A DNA stretch of 64,000 bases from an uncultured Lachnospiraceae bacterium (GCA_902786365.1 CADACD010000001.1:80911-144910), one strand, 5' to 3'; shown: positions 25,196-36,962, counted from the first letter of the stretch. The notes: generated by a model from the letters alone, not told the origin. Numbers and translations are program-made.

Positions 25196-26374
25196 CTATT
25201 CACACCAAACAACTTCAACTGTCTCTATTGCCTTATCAACCAGCTCTTTCATTTTTTCTCCAAGTTTTTCTTCTGAATTTCGTATCACGTTCACATTTGG
25301 CTTTGTAACAGGATGTTTCGCAACAAATATTGTACAGCAATCTTCAAACGGAAGAATTGATGTTTCATATGTATCTATCTTACATGATATATCTATAATA
25401 TCCTGTTTATCAAAAGCTATCACAGGTCTGTAGACCGGAAGTGTACACACTTCATTGGTAGCATTTAAGCTCTGCATTGTCTGGCTTGCAACCTGTCCTA
25501 TACTCTCACCTGTTATGAGTCCTAAACAACCTGACTCTTTTGCAAAATGTTCTGCAATTCTCATCATATATCTTCTCATAATAATGGTAAGCTCCTCATG
25601 AGGGCATGTCTCATAAATGTATAACTGTGGATCAGTAAAATTGACAATATTCAATTTAATCGGACCGGAATATTTTGCAACTTGCTTTGCAAGGTCGATT
25701 ACCTTTTGTTTCGCTCTTTCACTTGTATATGGAGGTGCATGGAAATAAGTTGCCTCCAATACAACTCCTCTCTTGGCTATCATATAACCGGCTACAGGAC
25801 TGTCAATTCCTCCCGACAAGAGAAGCATCGCCTTTCCTGCTGTACCTGTTGGCATGCCTCCCGCTCCCTTTATTACCTTTGTGTATATATTAATCTGCTC
25901 TCTTATCTCAACATTCACCATGATATCCGGATGATGAACATCCACTTTCACTGTATCAAACGCATTCAGTATTCTCTCACCCAACTCCATATTAATCTCC
26001 GGTGATGAAAGCGGATAATTCTTTCTCGCTCTTCTCGCATTGACCTTAAATGTAAAATTCTTATCCGGATATGTCTTGTCAAGATAATCAATTACCTTAT
26101 CTGCCAGGTCATCAAATCCCTCGTCTTCTATCTGTACAAGTGGACAAATTCCTACAATTCCAAACACTTTTGTAAGCGCATTCACAGCCTCATCATAATC
26201 AAACTCTTCATTTGCTGTCGCATAAATTCTTCCTGATACCTTACTTACCTCAAATGCTCCATCTATTTTTTCAAGTGCGATTTTCACTCTATTAACCAGT
26301 GCATCCTCAAACATATATCTATTTTTTCCTTTTACGCCGATTTCTGCGTATTTTAACAAAAATGCCTTAAACAT
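25196..26374 (-). CDS. thiI: tRNA 4-thiouridine synthase ThiI
   Basis: This 392-residue enzyme adenylates and thiolates U8 of tRNA and can supply sulfur for thiamine. Seen: an N-terminal ferredoxin-like and THUMP domain (about 1-165); PP-loop LLLSGGIDSPVAGYMI (about 183-198); Cys in PHEELTIIMRRYM region and FEDCCTIF near 344. The C-terminal rhodanese domain of E. coli ThiI is absent, as usual in Firmicutes, where a dedicated cysteine desulfurase gives sulfur. That partner is the gene immediately upstream (57-base gap). GAGGTAAG precedes the ATG. Confidence 0.95.
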   Translation of the reverse strand: MFKAFLLKYAEIGVKGKNRYMFEDALVNRVKIALEKIDGAFEVSKVSGRIYATANEEFDYDEAVNALTKVFGIVGICPLVQIEDEGFDDLADKVIDYLDKTYPDKNFTFKVNARRARKNYPLSSPEINMELGERILNAFDTVKVDVHHPDIMVNVEIREQINIYTKVIKGAGGMPTGTAGKAMLLLSGGIDSPVAGYMIAKRGVVLEATYFHAPPYTSERAKQKVIDLAKQVAKYSGPIKLNIVNFTDPQLYIYETCPHEELTIIMRRYMMRIAEHFAKESGCLGLITGESIGQVASQTMQSLNATNEVCTLPVYRPVIAFDKQDIIDISCKIDTYETSILPFEDCCTIFVAKHPVTKPNVNVIRNSEEKLGEKMKELVDKAIETVEVVWCE

Positions 26375-26430
26375 GACTTACCTCATTTCTTCTATCAACC
26401 ATACTTTATTTTTAGTTTTCTATGCTTCAT

Positions 26431-27585
26431 CTATTTTCTCTGATATAATCTCAGCATAGGAAGCAGCTCTTTTATCGTGTTAATTGCATAATCTATCTCT
26501 TCTTTTGTCGTATTGATGCAAAAGCTGAATCTGATAGCTGATTCTATCTCTTCTTTTTTCAATCCCATGCTCTTTAATGTTGCACTCACTGTGTGCTTGT
26601 TGGTACTACATGCAGAACCTGCTGATACATAGATATTCTTGTCCTCCAATGAATGCAAAAGCACTTCACTTCTGACACCCACAAAACTGGCATTGACTAT
26701 CTGTGGTGCACTTTCATGACCTTTTTGACTGTTTATTTTCACATTATCAATCTCTGATAATCGTTCAATCATATAATCCTTTAACTCGTAAAGTTTTTCT
26801 ATCTTCTGTGACAGGTCTTTGTAGACAATCTCTGACGCACATCCGATTCCTGCTATTCCCGGAACATTTTCTGTTCCCGAGCGCATTCCTTTCTGCTGGC
26901 CGCCTCCGTATATGAAAGGTTTTATCTTTGTCTTATCCCTAATGTATAAAAAACCTACTCCTTTTGGACCATGTATTTTGTGTCCGCTCACCGACAATAA
27001 ATCGATACGAAGCCTTCTTGGATATATCTCAAATTTTCCAAATGCCTGGATAGCATCTACATGAAAGATAATATCTGGCTTTTTTTCTGCTATTACTTGT
27101 GATATTTCTTCTATTGGCATAATAGCACCAACCTCATTATTGACATACATGACTGATACCAATATCGTATCATCACATATCGCATCTTTTAAATCATTGA
27201 CACAAATCACTCCTTTTTCATCTACCGGAAGATATGTCACTCTAAATCCCTGTTCCTCTAAAAAAGCCATTGTGCTTAAAACAGAAGCATGTTCAACCGA
27301 TGTGGTTATAATATGATTACCAGCCCTTTTATTCGCCATTGCAGCACCAATAATAGCGTGATTATTTGACTCTGTTCCACCTGATGTGAATAAAATCTCT
27401 TTTTCATCTACTTTTAATAACTTTGCTATCTGCTCTGCTGATTTTTTAATATATTTTTCAGCCTCTACACCTTTAAGATGCATAGATGAAGGATTTCCAT
27501 AATCCGTCTCCATCGTTTTTATCATCAATTGTCTCACTTCATCAAATACCTTTGTGGTTGATGAATTATCAAGATATGCCTCCAT
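26431..27585 (-). CDS. Cysteine desulfurase, partner of ThiI
   Basis: This 384-residue class V PLP enzyme starts MEAYLDNSSTTKV and contains FTSGGTESNNHAIIGAA, the PLP lysine in VSGHKIHGPKGVGFLYI, RSGTENVPGIAGIG and the mobile catalytic Cys in SAGSACSTNKHTVSATL. It fits the IscS/NifS group (here NifZ-like by context). It transfers persulfide sulfur, probably to ThiI encoded just downstream. GAGGTAAAGTA precedes the ATG and is nearly identical to the thiI leader. It follows rsmE by 17 bases, so rsmE, the desulfurase gene and thiI form one unit. Confidence 0.93.
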   Translation of the reverse strand: MEAYLDNSSTTKVFDEVRQLMIKTMETDYGNPSSMHLKGVEAEKYIKKSAEQIAKLLKVDEKEILFTSGGTESNNHAIIGAAMANKRAGNHIITTSVEHASVLSTMAFLEEQGFRVTYLPVDEKGVICVNDLKDAICDDTILVSVMYVNNEVGAIMPIEEISQVIAEKKPDIIFHVDAIQAFGKFEIYPRRLRIDLLSVSGHKIHGPKGVGFLYIRDKTKIKPFIYGGGQQKGMRSGTENVPGIAGIGCASEIVYKDLSQKIEKLYELKDYMIERLSEIDNVKINSQKGHESAPQIVNASFVGVRSEVLLHSLEDKNIYVSAGSACSTNKHTVSATLKSMGLKKEEIESAIRFSFCINTTKEEIDYAINTIKELLPMLRLYQRK

Positions 27586-27602
27586 TACTTTACCTCATTT
27601 CT

Positions 27603-28346
27603 CTACTGCTCTAATTCAAACATAATCACCGAAACTATCATAAGTCCCGCTGTCTCTGTACGCAAAATACGCTTCCCAAGAGAAATTCTCTCAATATTGC
27701 AGCTGACTGCTTTTTCAATCTCCTGCTCATCAAATCCTCCCTCGGGTCCTATGAATATTCCAATGCTTAAATCTTTTTTTACTTTCTTCATGACGTTTTT
27801 CGTTTCTGTCATGTCTTTATAATTTTCATATGGAATGAGATTTAAATCAAAATCCTTTGCATATTCCAGAGCTTCACCAAACGACATCACATTCTCCACC
27901 TGCGGAATAATGCTTCTTCTCGACTGCTTTGCTGCACTCTTTGCTATCTCATTCCATCTTTTTAGCTTTGTCTGTTCCTTTTTTTTATCCAATTTTACGA
28001 TGGCACGTTTTGTGGCAACAGGAATGATTTTATACACACCGAGTTCCACTGCTTTCTGGATAATAAGCTCCATTTTGTCACTCTTTGGAAGTCCCTGAAA
28101 AAGATATATTTTCGAAGGAAGCTCTGTTCCTTCAAATTCTTTGTCCGTAATATCAGCAATGACACTCCCATCCTCAAACTTTTTAATAGAACATAGATAA
28201 TCATTTCCTTCTCCATCACTGATAAGCATTTCTTCTCCTGCTTTCATACGAAGAACATTTTTGATATGATTAACATCTTCTCCGTCAATTTGTACTTTCA
28301 TCAATTCGGTATCTATCTTTTGGGGTGAAACAAAAAAATGGTGCAT
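27603..28346 (-). CDS. rsmE: 16S rRNA m3U1498 methyltransferase RsmE
   Basis: This 247-residue SPOUT-class methyltransferase has an N-terminal PUA-like RNA-binding domain (MHHFFVSPQKIDTELMKVQIDGEDVNHIKNVLRMK) and a C-terminal trefoil knot with IYLFQGLPKSDKMELIIQKAVELG, AKSAAKQSRRSIIPQVE, IGIFIGPEGGFDEQEIE and SLGKRILRTETAGLM. All RsmE signature segments are intact. AAAGGAG lies 4 bases before the ATG. It is 35 bases after prmA; the prmA-rsmE pair is conserved downstream of dnaJ in Firmicutes. Confidence 0.95.
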   Translation of the reverse strand: MHHFFVSPQKIDTELMKVQIDGEDVNHIKNVLRMKAGEEMLISDGEGNDYLCSIKKFEDGSVIADITDKEFEGTELPSKIYLFQGLPKSDKMELIIQKAVELGVYKIIPVATKRAIVKLDKKKEQTKLKRWNEIAKSAAKQSRRSIIPQVENVMSFGEALEYAKDFDLNLIPYENYKDMTETKNVMKKVKKDLSIGIFIGPEGGFDEQEIEKAVSCNIERISLGKRILRTETAGLMIVSVIMFELEQ

Positions 28347-28381
28347 ATCTTCTCCTTTTCAAAGTATAATCATTCTTTAAC

Positions 28382-29341
28382 TTATTTTTTTCGTGCCGTT
28401 ACGTTAACCCAGTCTTTCTGCCTTGTGATTTCCACAATTTCAAGACATGGATTTTTCTCAATTGCTGCTACAACATCTGCCTCTTTATCACAGATGATAC
28501 CTGATGTTATAAACAAACCTCCACATTTCAGATGTGGTGCTATCACTTCCGAAAGAGGAATAATAATATCTGCAAGGATATTAGCCACAACAATATCATA
28601 GCACTCATATCCCACCTCGTCTCTTAAGGCTTTATCCTCTATCATATTACCTTCTATCAATCGAATATCTTCATTTACATCATTTTCTATGACATTTTCT
28701 ATCGATGCACTGACAGCCCTCTCATCGATATCAATTCCAAGAACTGTTCCGGCACCAAGTTTTTTACCAATAATAGAAAGTATTCCACTTCCACATCCCA
28801 CATCTAAAAGACTCGCTCCCTGCCTCATATATTTTCTCAGTTGTCTGATACAAAGCTGTGTTGTCTCATGTAATCCAGTTCCAAATGCTGTTCCAGGATC
28901 TATTTTGATTACCATTCTATAATCAGATTCATTGTCTACTATTTCCCATGTAGGTCTGATTAAAATATCGTCTACTGCAAATGGCTTAAAGTACTCTTTC
29001 CATTTGTTTATCCAGTCAAGCTCATTTGTCGAACCTTCTTTTATCGTGACGTTTCCTACATCAACAAAATCTTTCAACTCATCAATTCCCTCATAAATAC
29101 CGGATATTATTGTATTTTCCTCTTCTTTTGATGAATCTATATCCATGTAGAATATGATATTCGCCTGTCCATCATCTTCCATTTCAGGCAGGATATCTAT
29201 ATACATTGCTTTTTTATCTTCTTCTGAAATCTGACGGTTATCCTCTATCTCAAAAGTATCAATCCCATTCTCCATCAACACACCACTTATCAGGTCTACA
29301 GCCTGCGTTGTTGTTGACAAAGTGAATTTCTTCCATTCCAT
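28382..29341 (-). CDS. prmA: Ribosomal protein L11 methyltransferase PrmA
   Basis: This SAM-dependent enzyme trimethylates L11. From ATG 29341 (MEWKKFTLSTT; GGAG 7 bases upstream) it has 319 residues, the usual length; the frame is open to 29413. Seen: an N-terminal ferredoxin-like substrate domain, the DPGTAFGTGLHETTQLC motif, motif I LLDVGCGSGILSI, ASIENVIEND and VVANILADIIIPL. It lies 72 bases after the glycogen debranching gene, which separates it from dnaJ, its usual neighbour in Bacilli and Clostridia. Confidence 0.95.
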   Translation of the reverse strand: MEWKKFTLSTTTQAVDLISGVLMENGIDTFEIEDNRQISEEDKKAMYIDILPEMEDDGQANIIFYMDIDSSKEEENTIISGIYEGIDELKDFVDVGNVTIKEGSTNELDWINKWKEYFKPFAVDDILIRPTWEIVDNESDYRMVIKIDPGTAFGTGLHETTQLCIRQLRKYMRQGASLLDVGCGSGILSIIGKKLGAGTVLGIDIDERAVSASIENVIENDVNEDIRLIEGNMIEDKALRDEVGYECYDIVVANILADIIIPLSEVIAPHLKCGGLFITSGIICDKEADVVAAIEKNPCLEIVEITRQKDWVNVTARKK

Positions 29342-29413
29342 AATTGTTCTCCATACTATATCTAATTTATATATTTCTGCCGTATCACTGTATGATAAAA
29401 AACATCTTCTCAA

Positions 29414-31531
29414 TCAATACCGGTATTCATCATCTCTTTCCACATTTTTAAACACCATCACAGTTCTAGGACCAATAATTGCATTATTACCTTCTATAAT
29501 GACATTTTTATCCTCGATATAACCTTCTTCATCCATTGTGTCTATAATGACTTTCCACTTATATTTGAATGAAATATCAGGCATTGTAAATGTATCTCTC
29601 TCCCAGAATGTATTGATTGCTATATAAATGATATCATCTTCTGTCTCGTTCTGCTCATGTCTTCCTGCATACATGACACCTATGAATTTTGTATCACCGC
29701 TGTATTGATTCTCAAAAGGCTTTTTACCATGTGTGCTGATTGATGGAAATCCAAGTGAACAGACCTTTGTGTTTCTTCTTAAAATACTGTGATCTTTTCT
29801 ATATTTAATCACTCTTTTAAAGAAATTAAAAACATTTTTATGTTTATCAAGATTTTTCCAGTCAAGCCACGATATAATATTGTCCTGACAGTAGGCATTA
29901 TTATTACCAAAGGAGGTATTGCAGAATTCATCACCTGCAAAAAACATAGGAATTCCGCGGCTTACCATGAGAACAGTACATGCATTCATCACCATTCTTC
30001 TTCTTAAATCAAGCACTTCCGGATTATCTGTCTCTCCCTCAACACCACAGTTCCAGCTGAGGTTATCATTTGTTCCGTCTGTATTATTCCAGCCATTCGC
30101 TTCATTATGCTTGTAATTGTATGAATATAAATCATACAATGTGAATCCGTCATGACATGTGATAAAGTTTACTGATGCATTGCTTCCTCTGTAAATTTCA
30201 TCATATAAGTCGGTAGATCCTGTGATACGGTTTGAGGCAAGGTAAGCACCTCCTGTGCCTTTTAAAAATGCCCTTATGTCATCTCTATATCTTCCGTTCC
30301 ACTCTGACCATCTGTTCCATGACGGAAAGCTTCCTACCTGATATAATCCGCCGGCATCCCATGCCTCAGCAATCAACCTGACTCTTCCAAGTATCGGATC
30401 AAACGCAAGCGACTGTAAAAGTGGCGGCTTATTCATCGGTGAACCATCTTCATTACGGCCTAGAATTGTTGCAAGGTCAAATCTAAAGCCATTCACTCTG
30501 TAATTGATTACCCAATACCTTAAACATTCAAGTATCATACTCTGCACAATTGGATGATTACAGTTTAACGTATTTCCACAGCCACTGAAGTTGTAATAAT
30601 AACCATCAGGAGTGAGCATATAATAGATATTGTTGTCAAGTCCCTTAAATGAAATATAAGGACCCAGTTCATTTCCCTCTGCCGTATGATTAAACACTAC
30701 ATCAAGAATTACCTCTATTCCATTCTCGTTTAATTCTTTGATAAGCTGTTTTAACTCATTTCCTTCACGATTGTATTCTATCTTGGAAGTATAACTTGTA
30801 TTTGGTGCAAAAAAGCTGATAGGATTATAGCCCCAATAATCAAGCAGTGTATTTCCATTCACTTCTCTTCTGTCTCTTGTCTCATCAAACTCAAATATTG
30901 GCATTAATTCTACAGCATTCACACCAAGTTCTTTTAAATACGGTATCTTCTTTCTTAATCCTTCAAAAGTTCCACGCTCATCCTCACACAATCCCGATGA
31001 TTCATCTTTTGTAAATCCTCTCACATGAAGCTCATAGATAATTAAGTCCTCCATAGGGATTACCGGTTTATGAAAATTCTCCCAGTCAAAATCATTTCTT
31101 ACTACCCTTGCTTTGTACACGTTATTTTTTCTGACAGGATCTCCCCATACACTCTGGCCTGTCACAGCTTTGGCGTAAGGATCCAATAAATATTTTGTCT
31201 TATCAAAAATAAGTCCTTTCCTTGGATTATATGGTCCATCCATCCTGTATGCATACTCAAACTCTTCAATGTCAAGTCCAAATACTATCATTGAATATAC
31301 ATTTCCAATCTTGTACTTCTCCGGAAACTCTATAATCGCATAAGGTTCTGTTTCTGTTCTGTGAAATAATAATAACTCGCATGACGTTGCGTTGTTTGAA
31401 TGAATTGTAAAGTTCACTCCACCCGGTATGGCAGTTGCACCATTCATCTCATACATTCCAGGTCTAATGTCAAATCCTTGTGTATTATCTAATGGAATCA
31501 TATGATTTTTCCCTGTTTTCAAATTTGTCAT
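29414..31531 (-). CDS. glgX: Glycogen debranching enzyme / isoamylase-type GH13
   Basis: This 705-residue cytoplasmic glycosidase hydrolyses alpha-1,6 branches of limit dextrin or glycogen. Seen: an N-terminal CBM48 beta-sandwich (about 15-130); a GH13 barrel with the nucleophile in GFRFDLATILG, the acid/base in RLIAEAWDAGGLYQVG, TCHDGFTLYDL and VVFNHTAEG; and a C-terminal beta-domain. Segments such as WGDPVRKNN and RNNAYCQDN-like GNNNAYCQDNIISWLDW match GlgX/TreX rather than pullulanase. Its own promoter lies at 31658-31686. The gene interrupts the otherwise conserved dnaJ-prmA order. No other glycogen genes are visible here. Confidence 0.93.
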   Translation of the reverse strand: MTNLKTGKNHMIPLDNTQGFDIRPGMYEMNGATAIPGGVNFTIHSNNATSCELLLFHRTETEPYAIIEFPEKYKIGNVYSMIVFGLDIEEFEYAYRMDGPYNPRKGLIFDKTKYLLDPYAKAVTGQSVWGDPVRKNNVYKARVVRNDFDWENFHKPVIPMEDLIIYELHVRGFTKDESSGLCEDERGTFEGLRKKIPYLKELGVNAVELMPIFEFDETRDRREVNGNTLLDYWGYNPISFFAPNTSYTSKIEYNREGNELKQLIKELNENGIEVILDVVFNHTAEGNELGPYISFKGLDNNIYYMLTPDGYYYNFSGCGNTLNCNHPIVQSMILECLRYWVINYRVNGFRFDLATILGRNEDGSPMNKPPLLQSLAFDPILGRVRLIAEAWDAGGLYQVGSFPSWNRWSEWNGRYRDDIRAFLKGTGGAYLASNRITGSTDLYDEIYRGSNASVNFITCHDGFTLYDLYSYNYKHNEANGWNNTDGTNDNLSWNCGVEGETDNPEVLDLRRRMVMNACTVLMVSRGIPMFFAGDEFCNTSFGNNNAYCQDNIISWLDWKNLDKHKNVFNFFKRVIKYRKDHSILRRNTKVCSLGFPSISTHGKKPFENQYSGDTKFIGVMYAGRHEQNETEDDIIYIAINTFWERDTFTMPDISFKYKWKVIIDTMDEEGYIEDKNVIIEGNNAIIGPRTVMVFKNVERDDEYRY

Positions 31532-31657
31532 GTTATTGTACCTCTCAGTCCGTTATTTATTTTCATATTTATTGTATTTCATATTCCGGCAACTGCTAAC
31601 CGGATTTTCAACTCAATCTCTTATCAAATCCACTCTTCGGATTCTGTCATAGTGCAT

Positions 31658-31686
31658 ATTCTATCATATTTTTCTATAAACTGCAA
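31658..31686 (-). promoter_or_regulatory. Possible promoter of glgX
   Basis: Minus strand: TTGCAG (31686-31681), 17 bases, then TAGAAT (31663-31658) preceded by TGA, an extended -10. The -35 abuts the T-run of the dnaJ-operon terminator. The -10 is convincing; the -35 matches only three of six bases. Confidence 0.45.
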
Positions 31687-31730
31687 TCAAAAAGGACAGC
31701 CACACGTCTTCCCAACTGTATGGCTATCCC
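31686..31730 (-). terminator. Terminator of the hrcA-grpE-dnaK-dnaJ operon
   Basis: On the minus strand GGATAGCCATAC (31729-31718) pairs with GTGTGGCTGTCC (31705-31694) over 12 positions allowing G-U pairs, followed by five T. It lies about 120 bases after the dnaJ stop. Confidence 0.8.
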
Positions 31731-31852
31731 CCTGTTTTAATTTATCATTTTTCTATTTTAATGTCGACAATCCTATTTATCATATACAATTCAGACAAAA
31801 TACAAATGAAATCTGTATATATATATACTTTTCATCAATCAAATTTCACCTG

Positions 31853-33016
31853 TTAATCTTGAAATGTGTCTTTTATTTTATCAAAAATTCCCTTTTTCTT
31901 CTTATCATCTTTATTGTTTTCATCTTTGCTAACATCAAGACTACCGCCCATCGCTGTATCAAATATCTTGAGTGCTTCTTTCTGCTCTGCATTCATTCTC
32001 TCAGGAACCTGCACAACCAAAGTAACAATGTGATCGCCCCTCACGTTCTTGTTTCTAAGTGTAGGTATTCCTTTATTCTTAAGCCTAATCTTTGTATTCG
32101 TCTGTGTTCCCGGCTTGATATTAAATAAAACCTCTCCATCTATTGTCTTAATTTTAACATCACCGCCAAGCGCCGCCTGTGCAAATGTGATAGGAGATTC
32201 CGAATATACAGTATAGTCCTGACGTTCAAATACTGGATGTCTTGACATCACAACTTCTACTAATAAATCGCCTCTTTCTCCTCCGTTTACACCCGGTTCA
32301 CCCTTGCCCCTGATACGAATGCTCTGTCCGTTATCAATACCTGCCGGTACTGTTACCTGTATCTTTTTGCGGCTGCTCTTATATCCTGTACCATAACAGT
32401 CAGGACACTTATCCTTAATAACCTGACCCTTTCCTTTACATTCTGGACAGGTCTGGACATTTCTCACCATTCCGAACAGTGACTGCTGTGTAAACATCAC
32501 CTGACCTTTACCTCCACATTTTGAACATGTGACCGGATTTGTTCCCGGCTTCGCACCCGTTCCATGACATGTACTGCACTCATCTTTCAGCGTGAGTTCT
32601 ATCTCTTTTTCACAGCCAAATGCTGCCTCTTCAAATGTCACTCTGATACTTGTTCTTATGTTCGCACCTTTCTGTGGTGCATTCGGATTTCTGCTTCTTC
32701 CTCCGCCGAATAATCCTCCAAATATGTCTCCGAATATGTCACCCATATCTTCAAAGTTGAATTCAAATCCGCCGCCTCCGGCACCTCCGTCAAATGCTGC
32801 ATGACCGAACTGATCATATTTCTGTCTTTTTTCACTGTCACTTAAGACAGCATATGCTTCACTTGCTTCTTTAAATTTTGCCTCTGCTTCCTGGTCTCCC
32901 GGATTTGCATCAGGATGATATTTCTTTGCTAACACTCTGTATGCCTTTTTGATTGCTGCATCATCGGCATTTTTATCGACACCAAGAACCTCGTAATAAT
33001 CTCTTTTATCTGCCAT
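31853..33016 (-). CDS. dnaJ: Chaperone DnaJ
   Basis: This 387-residue type I Hsp40 co-chaperone stimulates DnaK ATPase. Seen: a J domain with the HPD motif in [11 protein letters not shown]; a Gly/Phe-rich linker (about 78-108); four zinc motifs CxxCxGxG ([32 protein letters not shown]); a C-terminal substrate domain; and an acidic/basic tail [27 protein letters not shown] lies before the ATG. Two stable hairpins fill the gap to dnaK, which may lower dnaJ expression relative to dnaK. Confidence 0.97.
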   Translation of the reverse strand: MADKRDYYEVLGVDKNADDAAIKKAYRVLAKKYHPDANPGDQEAEAKFKEASEAYAVLSDSEKRQKYDQFGHAAFDGGAGGGGFEFNFEDMGDIFGDIFGGLFGGGRSRNPNAPQKGANIRTSIRVTFEEAAFGCEKEIELTLKDECSTCHGTGAKPGTNPVTCSKCGGKGQVMFTQQSLFGMVRNVQTCPECKGKGQVIKDKCPDCYGTGYKSSRKKIQVTVPAGIDNGQSIRIRGKGEPGVNGGERGDLLVEVVMSRHPVFERQDYTVYSESPITFAQAALGGDVKIKTIDGEVLFNIKPGTQTNTKIRLKNKGIPTLRNKNVRGDHIVTLVVQVPERMNAEQKEALKIFDTAMGGSLDVSKDENNKDDKKKKGIFDKIKDTFQD

Positions 33017-33035
33017 AATAATCCTCCATTCAAGA

Positions 33036-33097
33036 GGGTTTGCAAAAACTTACACAAACCCAAATACGCCGCTTTAGAAACCGATATGATTTCTAAA
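33036..33097 (-). promoter_or_regulatory. Two intercistronic hairpins between dnaK and dnaJ
   Basis: TTTAGAAA/TTTCTAAA (33073-33097, perfect 8 bp) and GGGTTTG/CAAACCC (33036-33061, perfect 7 bp) occur in tandem in the 166-base gap; the second ends just before the dnaJ ribosome binding site. Neither is followed by a T-run, so attenuation or mRNA processing/stability is more likely than termination. Confidence 0.5.
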
Positions 33098-33182
33098 ACG
33101 ACATATTGTATAAATCACATTATTTCAAATCAGATGTCATTATATCGTAACTTCTGAGAGATTTCAAATGTTATTTTATCCT

Positions 33183-35084
<1,902 letters not shown>

Positions 35085-35116
35085 TCAATCTATATTCTAT
35101 TAGCTATCTGCATATA

Positions 35117-35794
35117 CTAGTTTGCCACTTTTACCATACTGTGACGAACGACTGTGTCTCTGTAGGTGTAACCTTTCTGTAACACCTCTGCAACAACATT
35201 CTCCCCTAGTTCTTCATCTTCAACATGCATTACTGCATTGTGAAGATTTGGGTCGAATTCCTTTCCTTCTGCCTCAATTTCTTTTACTCCTGCATCTTCA
35301 AGTGTTTTGACAAGCTGTTGATAAATCTTATCCATACCTTCAGCAAACGGTGTTGCTTTTTCTTCTTCTGATACTGTGCTAAAACCTCTCTCGAAATTAT
35401 CGACAACAGGAAGTATCTTTTCTATAATGTCTTTTGCACCAATTTCATACATTGCTGATTTTTCTTTTTCTGAACGCTTTCTGAAATTGTCAAATTCTGC
35501 AAATGTTCTCTTATACTTGTCAGTGAGTTCCTCAATCAGTAAATCTTTTTTGTCTTTCTTTTTCTTAAACAAACTATTATTCTCACTTTCCTCTGTATCT
35601 TCCGATGCTACATCTTCACTTTCTTTCACTTCTTCATTCTGTCCATCAGAATCAATTGCTTCATCACTTGAATTTTCTGTCTGTTCTTTTGATGTAAATT
35701 CTGAATTTCCATCATTTACTACTGCGTCATCAGTATTACCTTTGTTTTCTTCTGTATCAACTGTTTCATCTATATTTGTATTCTTATCTTCCAC
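35117..35794 (-). CDS. grpE: Nucleotide exchange factor GrpE
   Basis: This 225-residue DnaK nucleotide-exchange factor has an unusually long acidic N-terminus (about 85 residues, Glu/Asp/Asn/Ser rich), then a long helix with TDKYKRTFAEFDNFRKRSEKEKS, VVDNFERGF and the beta-domain ending GKEFDPNLHNAVMHVEDEELGENVVAEVLQKGYTYRDTVVRHSMVKV (broken here into GrpE signature pieces NLHNAV and YTYRDTVVR). The start is GTG 35794 with AAAGGTGG 10 bases upstream. It lies between hrcA (21-base gap) and dnaK. Confidence 0.95.
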   Translation of the reverse strand: MEDKNTNIDETVDTEENKGNTDDAVVNDGNSEFTSKEQTENSSDEAIDSDGQNEEVKESEDVASEDTEESENNSLFKKKKDKKDLLIEELTDKYKRTFAEFDNFRKRSEKEKSAMYEIGAKDIIEKILPVVDNFERGFSTVSEEEKATPFAEGMDKIYQQLVKTLEDAGVKEIEAEGKEFDPNLHNAVMHVEDEELGENVVAEVLQKGYTYRDTVVRHSMVKVAN

Positions 35795-35815
35795 TTAACT
35801 AATTCCACCTTTCTT

Positions 35816-36874
35816 TCAGTCATGCTTTTTAAATCTGTCATCTAACTGTGACTTGACAGCCTTTAAAGCCTCCACTACCTTTTCGTAATCCATCCTTTTC
35901 GGACCGACGATACCGATTGTACCGGTGACACCTTCTTCTATTTCATAAGTTGCAGTGACAACACTGCAGTCTTTCATAGACTGTACGGAAGTTTCATTTC
36001 CGATATATACCTGAATCACTTCTTTATTTTGCGAGCTGTCTTCTTTATCAACAAGAAGATTTGTAAGCAGATTTTTTTCTTCAAATGTATTGATAATCTC
36101 ACTTGCTGTACTACTCTCACTAAGTTCAGGATATTTGAATATATTCGTTGTCCCGCTTGTGTAAACCTTGAAGTCATCTTCATCGGCAAGTGCAAGTCCC
36201 ACAACATCTATGATATCTCTGACGAGCTGCATATGTTCTGCTGCCTGTCCTGTCATTTTCGAAATCAATCCTATATTCATCTCTTCTAATGAAAGTCCGT
36301 TTAAACTCGTATTAAAAATAATATTCAGTTTAAGAACCGTTTCATTATCGATTGTCTCTTTTAAAGTGATTATTCTGTTTTTAATAATATTGCCTTCTGC
36401 GACAATGACACATAAAAGTTTATTTTCCTCAAACAGTGAAAGCTGGATAAATTTAAGTCTCCGTCCCCTATGATTGATAGGCGTTGTAATCATCGTTGCA
36501 TAATTCGTATTATTTGCAAGAAGCTTCGCTGTGTTCTGCAAAAGTTCTTCTACCTTCTCAACCTTGTCATTTAAGAATTCCTGAACTTCGTTTAATTCTC
36601 TTTCTTTTTTGTTAAGCTCAGTCTCTTTTTCTCTCATCAGGTTGTCAACATAGAGTCTGTAACCCATATCTGTCGGTATTCTTCCTGACGAAGTATGTGG
36701 CTGAACAATATATCCCATCTCCTCTAAATCCGCCATCTCATTTCTGATTGTAGCGGAACTTAAATTCAAATCTGTGTACTTTGAAATTGTTCTTGAACCT
36801 ACCGGTTCACCTGTCTCAAGGTAATTCTTGATAACTGCATTTAAAATCTTTAGTTTTCTTTCAGCTAATTCCAT
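35816..36874 (-). CDS. hrcA: Heat-inducible transcription repressor HrcA
   Basis: This repressor of class I heat-shock genes binds CIRCE. From ATG 36874 (MELAERKLKILNAVI; AAAGGA 10 bases upstream) it has 352 residues, the usual size; the frame is open to 36946. Seen: a winged-helix N-terminus with NYLETGEPVGSRTISK, NLSSATIRNEMADLEEMGYIVQPHTSSGRIPT; a GAF-like core; and a C-terminal EEGVTGTIGIVGPKRMDYEKVVEALKAV-type ending. It is the first gene of the operon it controls, as in other Clostridia, and a perfect CIRCE lies 62 bases upstream. Confidence 0.97.
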   Translation of the reverse strand: MELAERKLKILNAVIKNYLETGEPVGSRTISKYTDLNLSSATIRNEMADLEEMGYIVQPHTSSGRIPTDMGYRLYVDNLMREKETELNKKERELNEVQEFLNDKVEKVEELLQNTAKLLANNTNYATMITTPINHRGRRLKFIQLSLFEENKLLCVIVAEGNIIKNRIITLKETIDNETVLKLNIIFNTSLNGLSLEEMNIGLISKMTGQAAEHMQLVRDIIDVVGLALADEDDFKVYTSGTTNIFKYPELSESSTASEIINTFEEKNLLTNLLVDKEDSSQNKEVIQVYIGNETSVQSMKDCSVVTATYEIEEGVTGTIGIVGPKRMDYEKVVEALKAVKSQLDDRFKKHD

Positions 36875-36935
36875 ATGATAAATTCCTTTCAAATATTTAG
36901 GTAAGTTCATATGTTGCGTTTTGTTTTTTAACTTG

Positions 36936-36962
36936 TTAGCACTCACTCGATAAGAGTGCTAA
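36936..36962 (-). promoter_or_regulatory. CIRCE operator
   Basis: TTAGCACTC, nine bases, GAGTGCTAA: both half-sites match the consensus exactly. It lies 15 bases downstream of the -10 of the hrcA promoter and is the binding site for HrcA. Confidence 0.97.

Noticed and set aside
31502-32128. 208-codon plus-strand open frame across the glgX-dnaJ gap
   Set aside because: Covers a terminator and a promoter of the minus strand and the dnaJ 3' end; hydrophobic AT-rich composition without a ribosome binding site.
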